Shown here piece by piece: positions 26,545 to 34,790 of a stretch of 64,000 bases of DNA; within the stretch, counting starts at the first letter, position 1; each line of letters opens with the position of its first letter. The translations under genes and the position numbers were made by a program. Under the pieces are notes generated by a model, which was not told the DNA's origin, did no database searches, and was given only the letters and a program-made list of their open reading frames with translations. Where the stretch lies: assembly GCA_963643505.1 (NCBI GenBank), contig CAVIKF010000001.1:62001-126000 (forward strand), given 5' to 3'. This DNA comes from CAVEFW01 sp963643505 (lineage in GTDB: Bacteria; Actinomycetota; Coriobacteriia; Coriobacteriales; Eggerthellaceae).

Positions 26545-27495
26545 ATGTCTTACCCTTGTTCTGGCAACGATGCGAAACAGTTGCCGCCCACCTTCCAAGA
26601 ATGCATCATGAATCTGCAAGCCTATTGGGCCAAGCAGGGTTGCGTCGTGCTCCAACCTTACGACAACGAGGTCGGCGCAGGCACCAATGCTCCCGCCACC
26701 ACCCTTCGCGCACTCGGCCCGGACACTTGGCGCACTTGCTACGTGCAAGGGTGTCGACGTCCCGCCGATGGGCGCTATGGCGAGAACCCGAATCGTTTGC
26801 AGTTCTACTATCAATTCCAGGTGCTCATCAAGCCGAGCCCGGACAATATTCAAGATCTCTACCTTGGCAGCCTTGAGGCAATCGGCATCAATCCCGCCGA
26901 GCACGACGTCCGCTTTGTAGAGGACGACTGGGAGAGCCCGACCTTAGGCGCTTGGGGCCTTGGATGGGAAGTCTGGATCGACGGCATGGAGTGCACCCAA
27001 TTCACCTATTTCCAGCAAGTCGGCGGCTTTGAGTGCGACCCCGTTCCTGTCGAGATTGCATACGGCCTTGAGCGCATGATCATGTACGTCCAAGGTGTGG
27101 ACTCAGTTTACGACATCGTATGGTCTCGCGGCGATGATGGGGTCACCTTCACCTACGGCGATGTCTATCTCGAGAACGAGAAGCAATACTCCGCCTACAA
27201 CTTCGAGGTCGCGGACACCGACTTCTTGTTCCAAGAGTTCTCGGATCGCGAGAGGGAGTGCATGAAGACGCTTCGTGCCGACCTGCCACTGCCAGCCTAT
27301 GACAGCGTCCTGAAATGTTGCCATACGTTCAACCTGCTTGATGCACGTGGCGTCATATCCGCCACTGAGCGTATGCACTACATCCTTCGCGTGCGTACCC
27401 TTGCAAAGGCTTGTTGCGCCTCCTACATGAAAAATGTCGTAGGAATGGATGTCGAAGTCGAGTTGCCCGAGCCTACTGAGGAAGTGGAGGCATAG
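26545..27495 (+). CDS. glyQ: Glycyl-tRNA synthetase alpha chain
   Basis: Catalytic subunit of the tetrameric bacterial glycyl-tRNA synthetase. LPPTFQECIMNLQAYWAKQGCVV, EVGAGTNAPATTLRALGPD and QFYYQFQVLIKPSPDNIQDLYL are family blocks and cover the class II motifs. 316 residues, slightly longer than usual at the N-terminus (MSYPCSGNDAKQ). GAAGGAGAG precedes ATG 26545. The leader after lepB is only 51 bases, so no T-box fits here. Confidence 0.97.
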   Translation: MSYPCSGNDAKQLPPTFQECIMNLQAYWAKQGCVVLQPYDNEVGAGTNAPATTLRALGPDTWRTCYVQGCRRPADGRYGENPNRLQFYYQFQVLIKPSPDNIQDLYLGSLEAIGINPAEHDVRFVEDDWESPTLGAWGLGWEVWIDGMECTQFTYFQQVGGFECDPVPVEIAYGLERMIMYVQGVDSVYDIVWSRGDDGVTFTYGDVYLENEKQYSAYNFEVADTDFLFQEFSDRERECMKTLRADLPLPAYDSVLKCCHTFNLLDARGVISATERMHYILRVRTLAKACCASYMKNVVGMDVEVELPEPTEEVEA

Positions 27496-27497
27496 CC

Positions 27498-29579
27498 ATG
27501 ACTACACTGAAAACGCTTGCCTTCGAAATTGGCACCGAGGAAATTCCCGCATTTGACCTGAAGAACGCGGTCGGCCAACTCAAGAAGATGGTACCTGAGG
27601 CCATGGGTGGCCTGAATATCCCCTTTGGTGAGGTCGCGATCTATTCGAGCCCTCGCCGTCTCATCGCAATCGTCAAAGACGTTGCTGACGCCACGGAGGC
27701 CCTCGACGAGGTCTTCCGTGGACCTGCTTCCAAAATCGCTTTCGATGCGGACGGCAATCCCACCAAGGCCGCGATCGGTTTTGCCCGCGGCAAAGGGCTT
27801 GGCGTCGATGACCTTGAGCGTCGTGACGAGAACGGCACGGAGTATGTGTTCGCCACCCGTCATGTTGACGCGAAAAACACAATCGATTTGTTACCTGATG
27901 TCCTCAAGGGTCTGATCACAAACCTCGCTTGGCCGCGAAGCTGCCGTTGGGCCTGCAATCGTGAGCTGTTTACCCGCCCGGTTCGTTGGATCGTAGCCCT
28001 CCTTGGTGAGGAGATTGTCCCCGTGGAGTTCGCAGGGCTCAATGCCGGCCGACATACCATGGGCCACCGCGTCCTTGCCCCCGGTTTCCACGAAGTTGCC
28101 ACTGCCGATGACCTTATCGAGGTCGTTCGCGGCGCAAAGGTCGTTCCCAGCCAAGCCGAGCGAGAGACCATTATCCGAGCAGGTGTTGCCGAAGCGGAGA
28201 AGGCCACCGGCCTCACGTGCGAGATGGACCCCAAGACCCTCACCGAGGTCATCAACCTCTCCGAGTATCCCACGGTCCTTGTTGCGCAATTTGACGAACT
28301 TTTCCTCGAGGTTCCCGAGGAGATCATCGTCGATTCCATGCTCAGCAATCAACGTTACTTCCCGCTCTACGACGAGCACCACAAGCTTTCAAATAAGTTT
28401 ATCGTTGTCTCCAACGGCGACCCCGCCTTTGCCGACAACATCATCGACGGTAACCAACGCGTCGTTGCCGCCCGGCTCTACGACGCCAAGTTCTTCTATG
28501 ACGAGGACCTCAAGAAACCGCTTGAGGCCTACGTGCCCAAGCTGGACACCGTCGTTTTCCAAGAGGAGCTCGGCACGGTCCTCGAGAAGACGCACCGTGT
28601 GACCGCCCTCGCAAAGCACCTCGCAATCAATGCGGGACTTTCCGATACGGATGCCGCAGACACCGAGCGCGCCGCCTATCTTGCAAAGGCGGACCTTGTC
28701 ACAAGCGCGGTCATCGAGTTCACGAGCGTCCAGGGTATCATGGGCTCCTACTATGCAACGGCCTCAGGGGAGACCGAGCAGGTTGCCCAGGCGATTGCAG
28801 ATCATTACAAGCCTCGCTTCTCCGGTGATACCCCTCCGGCCTCCAAAGTCGGATGTGTTGTCGCCATGGCCGACAAACTTGATACGATTTGCGGCTTGTT
28901 CGCGATAGGACAGGGCCCGACGGGTTCTTCCGACCCCTTCGCGCTTCGCCGTTCCGCCATCGGCATCGTCTCCATTCTTGACGTACTCGACGGCGTTTCC
29001 CTCGTTGGGGCTATCGACTCATCGCTTGGGACCCTCGCGAAATCCGTCTCGTTTGACATCGACGAAATCCGTACGCAGGTCATCGACTTCTTCATCGCCC
29101 GCACAAAGGTTATCGCCAAAGACAGGGGCAACTCCCAAGATGCAATCGAAGCCGTCCTTGCTGCAAACGTCGAGGAGCCGATCGAGGTCCTCCGCAGGGT
29201 TGCGGCCCTTGAATCTGCCCGCTCAAACCAACCGGAGACTTTCGAGGACTTGGCGGTGGCCTTTGCACGTGCGAGCAACCTTGCCGACGCAAAGGAGGGC
29301 ATGGCATATGACACCGACAGTCTCACCGACGTTCAACGTTCATTAAGTGACGCCGTCATCGAGGCTGAGTCTCAGGTCGAGGAGGCACTAGGAGAGGGCG
29401 ACTATGCGACTGCGCTCGATTGCCTCGCGGCTCTCCGCGCTCCCATCGACGAGTTCTTTGAGAACGTTATGGTCATGGATGATGACCTTGCGGTCCGCAC
29501 CACCAATATGAAATTACTCAATCGCTTCACCGCAGTGTTTGCAAACGTTGCGGATATGAGCCAACTGGTAAAAAAGTAG
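27498..29579 (+). CDS. glyS: Glycyl-tRNA synthetase beta chain
   Basis: tRNA-binding subunit partnering GlyQ. LAFEIGTEEIPAFDL at the start, FARGKGLGVDDL, GHRVLAP, and the HD-type LVTSAVIEFTSVQGIMGSYYA segment are typical; the C-terminal DALR-like anticodon-binding domain contains FFENVMVMDDD. 693 residues, full length. It starts two bases after glyQ. Confidence 0.97.
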   Translation: MTTLKTLAFEIGTEEIPAFDLKNAVGQLKKMVPEAMGGLNIPFGEVAIYSSPRRLIAIVKDVADATEALDEVFRGPASKIAFDADGNPTKAAIGFARGKGLGVDDLERRDENGTEYVFATRHVDAKNTIDLLPDVLKGLITNLAWPRSCRWACNRELFTRPVRWIVALLGEEIVPVEFAGLNAGRHTMGHRVLAPGFHEVATADDLIEVVRGAKVVPSQAERETIIRAGVAEAEKATGLTCEMDPKTLTEVINLSEYPTVLVAQFDELFLEVPEEIIVDSMLSNQRYFPLYDEHHKLSNKFIVVSNGDPAFADNIIDGNQRVVAARLYDAKFFYDEDLKKPLEAYVPKLDTVVFQEELGTVLEKTHRVTALAKHLAINAGLSDTDAADTERAAYLAKADLVTSAVIEFTSVQGIMGSYYATASGETEQVAQAIADHYKPRFSGDTPPASKVGCVVAMADKLDTICGLFAIGQGPTGSSDPFALRRSAIGIVSILDVLDGVSLVGAIDSSLGTLAKSVSFDIDEIRTQVIDFFIARTKVIAKDRGNSQDAIEAVLAANVEEPIEVLRRVAALESARSNQPETFEDLAVAFARASNLADAKEGMAYDTDSLTDVQRSLSDAVIEAESQVEEALGEGDYATALDCLAALRAPIDEFFENVMVMDDDLAVRTTNMKLLNRFTAVFANVADMSQLVKK

Positions 29580-29633
29580 GTCCCTCGGGCGCGCCTTCCT
29601 TGGCACTTCCAAGTTCAAAAGGGGTCACAAAAT

Positions 29634-29783
29634 TGAACTGCCTCCCATTTCTTGAACATGGGAAATGGGAGGTTTTTTATGCACGTTGACCAAAGAGTGA
29701 AGCACGACCCCGACGTCAGGAAGGCGGCCGCCGCGCGTTTCGCGAGCAACGCCTTTCAAACGATTAGACGGCTAGGCGACTAG
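29634..29783 (+). mobile_element. Remnant of an IS3-family element (left end and start of orfA)
   Basis: TGAACTG-CCTCCCATTTC-TTGAACA at 29634-29658 fits the terminal inverted-repeat pattern of IS150-group elements (TGxACTGxC..., TTGxACA), as I remember it. A frame starting at ATG 29679 reads HVDQRVKHDPDVRKAAAARF and then ASNAFQTIRRLGD before a stop, resembling the helix-turn-helix start of an OrfA transposase cut off after 34 codons. The right end and orfB are absent. The fragment abuts the mntP 3' end on the other strand. Confidence 0.4.
29641..29678 (+). terminator. Rho-independent terminator after glyS
   Basis: CCTCCCATTTC, a ten-base loop, GAAATGGGAGG and TTTTTT: an 11-bp perfect stem. 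It serves as the end of the glyQS transcript and lies within the putative IS end. Confidence 0.85.
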
Positions 29784-30367
29784 AAGGGCAAAAGGCCATA
29801 GTGCTCGAGTACGACCTTGATTCCGATAAGGATGAGAACAACGCCTCCGATTATGGTCGACGGCTTCTCGTAGCGAGATCCGAATTGGTTACCAACGGCA
29901 ACCCCTCCAAAGCTGATGACGAAAGTAGTCAAGCCGATAAGCGCTATCGCTGAGAGGATGTCGAGACCCAAGAACGCAAAGGACACGCCCATGGCCAACG
30001 CATCAATGGAAGTCGCAATCGCAAGCATAAGCAGCTCTTTAAGGTCAAGCCTCGCCTCGTCCTCCTCAACCTCGTCCGGCTCCTTGTCGCGCAACGCATC
30101 CAAGAGCATCTTTGCGCCGATGAACAGTAACAAGACAAAGGCAATCCAGTGGGAGATCGCCGTAACGTAGGAGGCGAAGTTATAAGCAAGCAAATAGCCA
30201 ACCAAAGGCATCAGCGCTTGGAATCCACCAAAGAACAACGCGATGACGAAGGCATGCCTCCAATTGATGGCTTTCATACCCAAGCCTTTGCAAATCGACA
30301 CAGCAAAGGCATCCATGGAAAGGCCAACGCCAATCAAAAACAGTTCAACAAAGCCCACGAACTTCAC
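29780..30367 (-). CDS. mntP: Manganese efflux pump MntP
   Basis: Six-helix inner-membrane exporter of Mn2+. Two homologous halves each carry the diagnostic acidic motif: GLSMDAFAVSICKG in helix 1 and TSIDALAMGVSFAF in helix 4, separated by an acidic cytoplasmic loop (KEPDEVEEDEARLD). 195 residues. The start is GTG at 30367 with AGGGG upstream. The gene is read leftward from its own promoter and through a manganese riboswitch; its 3' end meets the IS remnant after glyS. Confidence 0.94.
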   Translation of the reverse strand: MKFVGFVELFLIGVGLSMDAFAVSICKGLGMKAINWRHAFVIALFFGGFQALMPLVGYLLAYNFASYVTAISHWIAFVLLLFIGAKMLLDALRDKEPDEVEEDEARLDLKELLMLAIATSIDALAMGVSFAFLGLDILSAIALIGLTTFVISFGGVAVGNQFGSRYEKPSTIIGGVVLILIGIKVVLEHYGLLPF

Positions 30368-30398
30368 CCCTATTCGTCCAGACTCTATCGTCTCTCGT

Positions 30399-30454
30399 AA
30401 AAAAAAGACCCGTGACGTTCACGGATCAATCTAGGTCCGTAAGCGTCACGAGTC
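30399..30454 (-). terminator. Riboswitch-controlled terminator before mntP
   Basis: On the minus strand GACTCGTGACG pairs with CGTCACGGGTC (11 pairs, one G-T) around an inner TTACGGA/TCCGTGAA helix, followed by eight T. The 5' arm overlaps the last strand of the aptamer P1 helix, so metal-bound aptamer and terminator exclude each other. Confidence 0.85.
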
Positions 30455-30533
30455 TCGACATTAAAGATGCACCAGACGGAATCCGTCAGCATGTTGGCAA
30501 CATCACGTGCAGTGCACGCTTCTACTCCCTCGT
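30448..30533 (-). promoter_or_regulatory. yybP-ykoY manganese riboswitch (mntP leader)
   Basis: Read on the minus strand the leader has the two conserved loop sequences of the yybP-ykoY class: GGGAGTAG near the 5' end and CTTTAATGTCGAGACT near the 3' end, separated by small hairpins (CGTGCA/TGCACG, GACGG/CCGTC). P1 forms between ACGAG (30529-30533) and CTCGT (30448-30452). Its 3' strand is shared with the terminator stem, giving an ON switch: Mn2+ binding would stabilise P1, break the terminator and let mntP be transcribed. The class is known to sense Mn2+ and to precede mntP in other bacteria. Confidence 0.85.
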
Positions 30534-30544
30534 TTAGCAGTGCT

Positions 30545-30573
30545 AGTGTACAAGTAGGGGACAGCGAAGTCAA
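30545..30573 (-). promoter_or_regulatory. mntP promoter
   Basis: On the minus strand TTGACT (30573-30568) and TACACT (30550-30545) are 17 bases apart. Transcription would begin near 30538, just before the first aptamer strand, which fits the riboswitch boundaries. The remaining sequence to 30686 contains TTGGCAA twice and TTGGCCAA, of unknown meaning. Confidence 0.65.
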
Positions 30574-30686
30574 TCAAAGAAAGGCAGGGAGGGCAACGTT
30601 TCAGCCTTGCTGTCGATTGGCCAATTGGCAAATTAGCCGGTTTGGCAATGTTTCCTAAAACCTCGCGAAAGAATCCCGATTTCTTC

Positions 30687-30742
30687 TTGACATATGAGCA
30701 ATCATTCATATAATTCAAAACATATGAACACATGTTCATATG
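30687..30742 (+). promoter_or_regulatory. Zinc-efflux promoter with two ArsR/SmtB-type operators
   Basis: A perfect TTGACA (30687-30692) and a perfect TATAAT (30709-30714) are 16 bases apart. Operator 1 (30691-30712) is CATATGAGCA-AT-CATTCATATA, within the spacer; operator 2 (30721-30742) is CATATGAACA-CA-TGTTCATATG, a perfect 10-2-10 inverted repeat covering the expected start site. Their centres are 30 bp apart, close to three helical turns. The shape is that of SmtB/CzrA operators, so repression by the adjacent regulator is expected. Confidence 0.85.
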
Positions 30743-30757
30743 TAAAGGAGACTGAAC

Positions 30758-31096
30758 ATGACCAACCCAAGCAAGGAAATCGCCACAAACGACACGGTCG
30801 ACCAAACAGAGACACCTTGCGATGAGATCCTGTACGACCTTGCGGATCTCTTCAAGATCTTTGCCGATACAACCCGTATCAAAATCCTATTCGCTTTGCT
30901 TACCGACGAGATGAACGTGGCCACGATAGCAAAGGCGGTAGAGACGTCGCAAAGCGCCGTATCCCACCAATTGCGCATTCTGAAGCAAGCGCGCCTTGTC
31001 AAATTCCGCCGGGACGGCAAACAGGTCATCTACTCACTTTCCGATGACCATGTGTACTCGATATTAGAGCAGGGCATGACCCATATCTGTGAGTAA
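30758..31096 (+). CDS. ArsR/SmtB-family zinc-type metalloregulator
   Basis: Winged-helix repressor that leaves DNA when it binds metal. The recognition helix is SQSAVSHQLRILKQARLV, the wing RRDGKQVIYSLSDDHV. The alpha-5 metal site of Zn sensors is complete: D96, H98, H109 and E112 with the exact D-x-H-x10-H-x2-E spacing of SmtB/CzrA. The CadC-type cysteine motif in the recognition-helix region is absent, so Zn (perhaps Co) is more likely than Cd/Pb. 112 residues; AAAGGAG is seven bases before ATG 30758. It heads an operon with an HMA protein and a P1B ATPase. Confidence 0.9.
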   Translation: MTNPSKEIATNDTVDQTETPCDEILYDLADLFKIFADTTRIKILFALLTDEMNVATIAKAVETSQSAVSHQLRILKQARLVKFRRDGKQVIYSLSDDHVYSILEQGMTHICE

Positions 31097-31133
31097 ACCC
31101 AGGAATAGCCCAATTTGACCCCAAGGAGAAATC

Positions 31134-31352
31134 ATGCGTAAGGTTTTTAAACTCGAAGATCTTTGTTGTGCAAACTGCGCCCAAAACATCCAGGACAAGA
31201 TTTCCAAGCTTGATGGTGTGAACAGCTGCAGCGTCAACTTCCTCACCCAAAAGTTCACGCTTGACACGACGAACGACCGTTTCGACGAGATATTTGCCGA
31301 GAGCAAGAGGATATTCAAATCAATTGAACCCGATTGCACCATCATCTCGTAG
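31134..31352 (+). CDS. Free-standing heavy-metal-associated (HMA) domain protein
   Basis: 72-residue ferredoxin-like metal-binding domain, beta-alpha-beta-beta-alpha-beta in outline. The metal motif is DLCCANCAQ, with C12 and C15 as the CxxC pair and an extra C11. The sequence resembles the N-terminal domain of ZntA/CadA ATPases, and the ATPase encoded next lacks exactly that domain. It may hand zinc to the pump or act as its detached regulatory domain. AAGGAGA precedes ATG 31134. Confidence 0.85.
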   Translation: MRKVFKLEDLCCANCAQNIQDKISKLDGVNSCSVNFLTQKFTLDTTNDRFDEIFAESKRIFKSIEPDCTIIS

Positions 31353-31402
31353 CAACGCCAACCCCAACCTGTCTCTTAAGTCTCATATAAAAGGGGGTCA
31401 CG

Positions 31403-33313
31403 ATGTCCTTTCTCGATAAGCTGACGAAGAAACAACGCGAGACGTTCAAACGTATCACTGCGGCCCTCGTGACCTTCGCCATCATCTTCCTCGCTCCCGT
31501 TGACTCCCTGCTCCCTGCGCCCTACAACGTCTATCTCGAATTCGTCTTGTATCTGATCCCTTACCTCATGGCAGGATACGATGTCTTGTTCAAGGCAGGA
31601 CGAAACATCCTCAACGGGCGGGTCTTCGACGAGAACTTCCTCATGAGCGTTGCGACTTTGGGTGCATTCGGGCTCGTGTTTTTCCCGGAAAGCGACCCCC
31701 ATATGGCCGAGGGAGCTGCAGTAATGCTGTTTTACCAGGTGGGAGAGCTGTTCCAAGACTACGCGGTGGGGAAAAGCCGGAAATCCATTTCCGAGATGAT
31801 GGATATCGCCCCTGATTACGCCAACGTCGTGCGAGATGAGAAATTGGTCCAAGTCGATCCCAACGAGGTCAAGGTTGGTGGCGAATTCGTCGTAAAGCCA
31901 GGAGAGCGCATCCCGCTTGACGGAACCGTCGTTTCGGGAAGGACGCAATTGGATACCTCTGCCTTGACGGGAGAGTCACTACCTAGGATTGTCGACGAAG
32001 GCATGCCGGTCATCTCGGGATGCATTAACCTCACCGGTGTTATCACCGTCTCAGCCACCAAGCCGTTCGGCGAGTCGACGGTCAACCGCATCCTCGAACT
32101 TGTAGAGAACGCAAGCGAGAAGAAGGCACGCACCGAGAACTTCATCACTCGCTTCGCCCGCTATTACACTCCGATCGTCGTCATCGTCGCCGTCCTTCTC
32201 GCATGCATCCCACCGCTTCTCGCAGGACTTTCGTGGTCCGATTGGATCCAGCGAGGACTAATCTTTCTCGTGGTGTCATGCCCCTGCGCCCTCGTCATCA
32301 GCGTTCCTCTTTCCTTTTTCGGCGGCATCGGAGGTGCCTCCAAGAAGGGAATCCTGGTCAAAGGCAGCAATTACCTTGAGTCTCTCGCCAAGGTGGACAC
32401 CGTCGTGTTCGACAAGACCGGCACACTCACAAGCGGCACGTTCTCCGTTGTCGCGGTACGCTCCGCACAAGAGATGGATCCCGATGAGATCCTGTTCTGG
32501 GCTGCCCATGCGGAAGCTTACTCGGACCACCCCATAGCCAACTCGGTACGCGAGAGCTTCCAAGGCACCATCGACCAAGAGCTCGTCAAGGACGCACAGG
32601 AGGTTTCTGGCAGGGGAGTCTTTGCGGTCGTTGCCGGCAAACAGGTACTGGTTGGAAACGACAAGCTCATGGCGTCCGAGAACATCGAAATCCAAGAGAG
32701 CGAAACCGCAGGCACTATCCTCCATGTCGCTATTGACAAGGAGTATGTAGGACATATCGTTATAGCTGATGAAATAAAGGAAGATGCCGCACAAGCAGTA
32801 CGCGACCTTGCCCAAGTAGGGGTCAAGAAGACCGTCATGTTGACGGGAGACGAGAAAGAAGTCGCTGCGGCTGTCTCGCATGACCTTGGCATCACTGAAT
32901 ACCATGCGAAGCTCCTTCCAGGAGAGAAGGTCGCCGAGGTCGAACGCCTCATTGCTGCGAAAAACGACGGCTCTTGTCTTGCGTTCGTGGGTGATGGCAT
33001 CAATGACGCCCCGGTACTTACCAGGGCAGATGTCGGTATCGCAATGGGAGCCATGGGAAGTGACGCGGCTATCGAGGCAGCTGATGTCGTCCTTATGGAT
33101 GACAAGCCTTCCAACATTGCGACGGCTATCCGTATCGCCCGAAACACCATGCGCATCGTATGGCAAAACATCATCTTTGCACTCGGCGTCAAACTCATCA
33201 TCCTCGCTTTGGCGGCTTTAGGCATTGCAACGATGTGGCTTGCCGTGTTCGGTGATGTCGGGGTCGCTGTCATCGCCATCCTCAACGCCATGCGCGCCAT
33301 GCGTGTCAAATAG
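31403..33313 (+). CDS. zntA: Zn/Cd-transporting P1B-type ATPase (ZntA/CadA-like)
   Basis: Membrane pump expelling divalent soft metals with ATP. Transmembrane metal motif SCPCALV (C293-P-C295); phosphorylation site DKTGT with D337; actuator TGES; HP motif SDHPIA in the nucleotide-binding domain; hinge GDGINDAPVL. The last helix reads FGDVGVAVIAILNAMR, with the Asp typical of Zn/Cd pumps (P1B-2). 636 residues: there is no N-terminal HMA domain, which is encoded separately just upstream. ATG 31403 follows AAAAGGGGG. Its last 15 bases, including the stop, are repeated after a three-base gap. Confidence 0.93.
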   Translation: MSFLDKLTKKQRETFKRITAALVTFAIIFLAPVDSLLPAPYNVYLEFVLYLIPYLMAGYDVLFKAGRNILNGRVFDENFLMSVATLGAFGLVFFPESDPHMAEGAAVMLFYQVGELFQDYAVGKSRKSISEMMDIAPDYANVVRDEKLVQVDPNEVKVGGEFVVKPGERIPLDGTVVSGRTQLDTSALTGESLPRIVDEGMPVISGCINLTGVITVSATKPFGESTVNRILELVENASEKKARTENFITRFARYYTPIVVIVAVLLACIPPLLAGLSWSDWIQRGLIFLVVSCPCALVISVPLSFFGGIGGASKKGILVKGSNYLESLAKVDTVVFDKTGTLTSGTFSVVAVRSAQEMDPDEILFWAAHAEAYSDHPIANSVRESFQGTIDQELVKDAQEVSGRGVFAVVAGKQVLVGNDKLMASENIEIQESETAGTILHVAIDKEYVGHIVIADEIKEDAAQAVRDLAQVGVKKTVMLTGDEKEVAAAVSHDLGITEYHAKLLPGEKVAEVERLIAAKNDGSCLAFVGDGINDAPVLTRADVGIAMGAMGSDAAIEAADVVLMDDKPSNIATAIRIARNTMRIVWQNIIFALGVKLIILALAALGIATMWLAVFGDVGVAVIAILNAMRAMRVK

Positions 33314-33331
33314 GTTATGCGTTTCAAATAG
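33299..33331 (+). repeat. Tandem duplication of the zntA 3' end
   Basis: The 15 bases coding for the final Met-Arg-Val-Lys and the stop codon recur at 33317-33331 with one mismatch, giving an 18-base period. Between zntA and glf (33314-33537) nothing else was recognised except a TAAAAT patch at 33467 that might be the glf -10. Confidence 0.7.
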
Positions 33332-33537
33332 CGACACGGATCGATGGGTGCTGCGTTAGAACGATGACAGTTCCTACCCTGTGATTTCTAGCCTGCTTTA
33401 TTCATGGAAAGCGTGTGTGAATCGTTGCGTTTTGGACCACGGAACTACTCCCCAAAAAAAGAGCGTTAAAATATTGGGAAGAAAATCAATCAACAAAGAG
33501 TTGCCATCCGCTTTGTCGGTGGAAAGGACGCGAGGTA

Positions 33538-34773
33538 ATGGCTGTCCAGTACGCCAATTTCAGAGATATTGATATCGAGGAGTTTGACATCGTCGTCGTC
33601 GGCGCCGGCTTTGCTGGCGCAGTCACCGCTCGTCAACTTTCCCAGCTGGGCTCAAAAAAGGTGCTCATCATCGAGAAGAGAAGCCATATCGCAGGCAACA
33701 TGTACGACGAGCTCGATAATGCCGGCATCCTGGTCCACAGGTACGGTCCCCACATCTTCCACACCAACGACCAACGCGTCTTTGCCTTTCTTCGCACGTT
33801 CACTGGATTTTCGAACTACAAGCACCGCGTCCTTGCCAACATCAACGGCGAGTACATGCCGGTTCCCTTCAACAAGACCTCTATGGATCTTGCCTTTGGC
33901 GAAGAACGCGCGGAGCAGCTAACCCAAAAACTTATCGACGTCTTTGGCGATGAGTGCAGTGTGACTATCAACGAGCTGCGCGAGGAGGACGATCCCGAGC
34001 TTGCTGAGATCGCTGACTATGTCTACAAGAACATATTCCTCTATTACACGCAAAAACAGTGGGGGCAAACTCCTGAGCAGGTTGACCCTTCGGTCGTAGC
34101 CCGTGTGCCGATCCGCATCAGTCGCGACGATCGCTACTTCCAAGACAAGTACCAGGGTATGCCAATTGACGGCTATACCAAGATGTTCGAGAACATGCTC
34201 GATTGGCCGGATATCACTGTCTGTCTCAACACTGAGGCAGAAAGCGTCTTTGACCTTGATTTCGTGAGCAATGACGAGGACGCACCGCTTGCAGCCATCA
34301 AGATCAAGGACAAGGTCTTTGACGGACCTATCATCTATACCGGCCCTCTCGACGAGCTCTTCCTTGGGCGGTTCGGCCGCTTGCCCTACCGCTCCTTGGA
34401 CTTCGTATACGAGACGGTCAACCAAGACCACGTGCTTCCTTGCGGAACGGTGAACTTCACCGTCTCGGAGGACTATACGCGCATCACGGAATTCAAGTAC
34501 ATGACGTTGTACGGAGGAAACGACAAGACGACGATCATGAAGGAGTATCCGAAGGCGTATGAGAACCCCCGCAAGCAAATTCCCTACTATGCCATCATCA
34601 ACGAGGAGAACCTTGCGCATTACAACCGATATCTCCGATTGACGCAAAGCCTTCCCAATTTCTACCCACTCGGCCGCCTCGCCGAATATCGCTACTACAA
34701 CATGGACGTCATCATCAGACGCGCGCTTGACCTCGTGGAGAGGATCCTCGGCATCGGCGCAAGCACCCATTAA
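33538..34773 (+). CDS. glf: UDP-galactopyranose mutase
   Basis: FAD enzyme converting UDP-galactopyranose to UDP-galactofuranose for surface glycans. The FAD-binding VVGAGFAGAVTARQL and the RSHIAGNMYDE block are at the N-terminus; YGPHIFHTND, WGQTPEQVDPSVVARVPIR and GRLAEYRYYNMD carry the conserved substrate-site arginines and tyrosines. 411 residues, normal with a 16-residue lead. ATG 33538 follows GGACGCGAGG. The following glycosyltransferase gene, 17 bases later, suggests galactofuranose or related sugar transfer at the envelope. Confidence 0.95.
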   Translation: MAVQYANFRDIDIEEFDIVVVGAGFAGAVTARQLSQLGSKKVLIIEKRSHIAGNMYDELDNAGILVHRYGPHIFHTNDQRVFAFLRTFTGFSNYKHRVLANINGEYMPVPFNKTSMDLAFGEERAEQLTQKLIDVFGDECSVTINELREEDDPELAEIADYVYKNIFLYYTQKQWGQTPEQVDPSVVARVPIRISRDDRYFQDKYQGMPIDGYTKMFENMLDWPDITVCLNTEAESVFDLDFVSNDEDAPLAAIKIKDKVFDGPIIYTGPLDELFLGRFGRLPYRSLDFVYETVNQDHVLPCGTVNFTVSEDYTRITEFKYMTLYGGNDKTTIMKEYPKAYENPRKQIPYYAIINEENLAHYNRYLRLTQSLPNFYPLGRLAEYRYYNMDVIIRRALDLVERILGIGASTH

Positions 34774-34790
34774 GACAGGATTCCCCGAAA

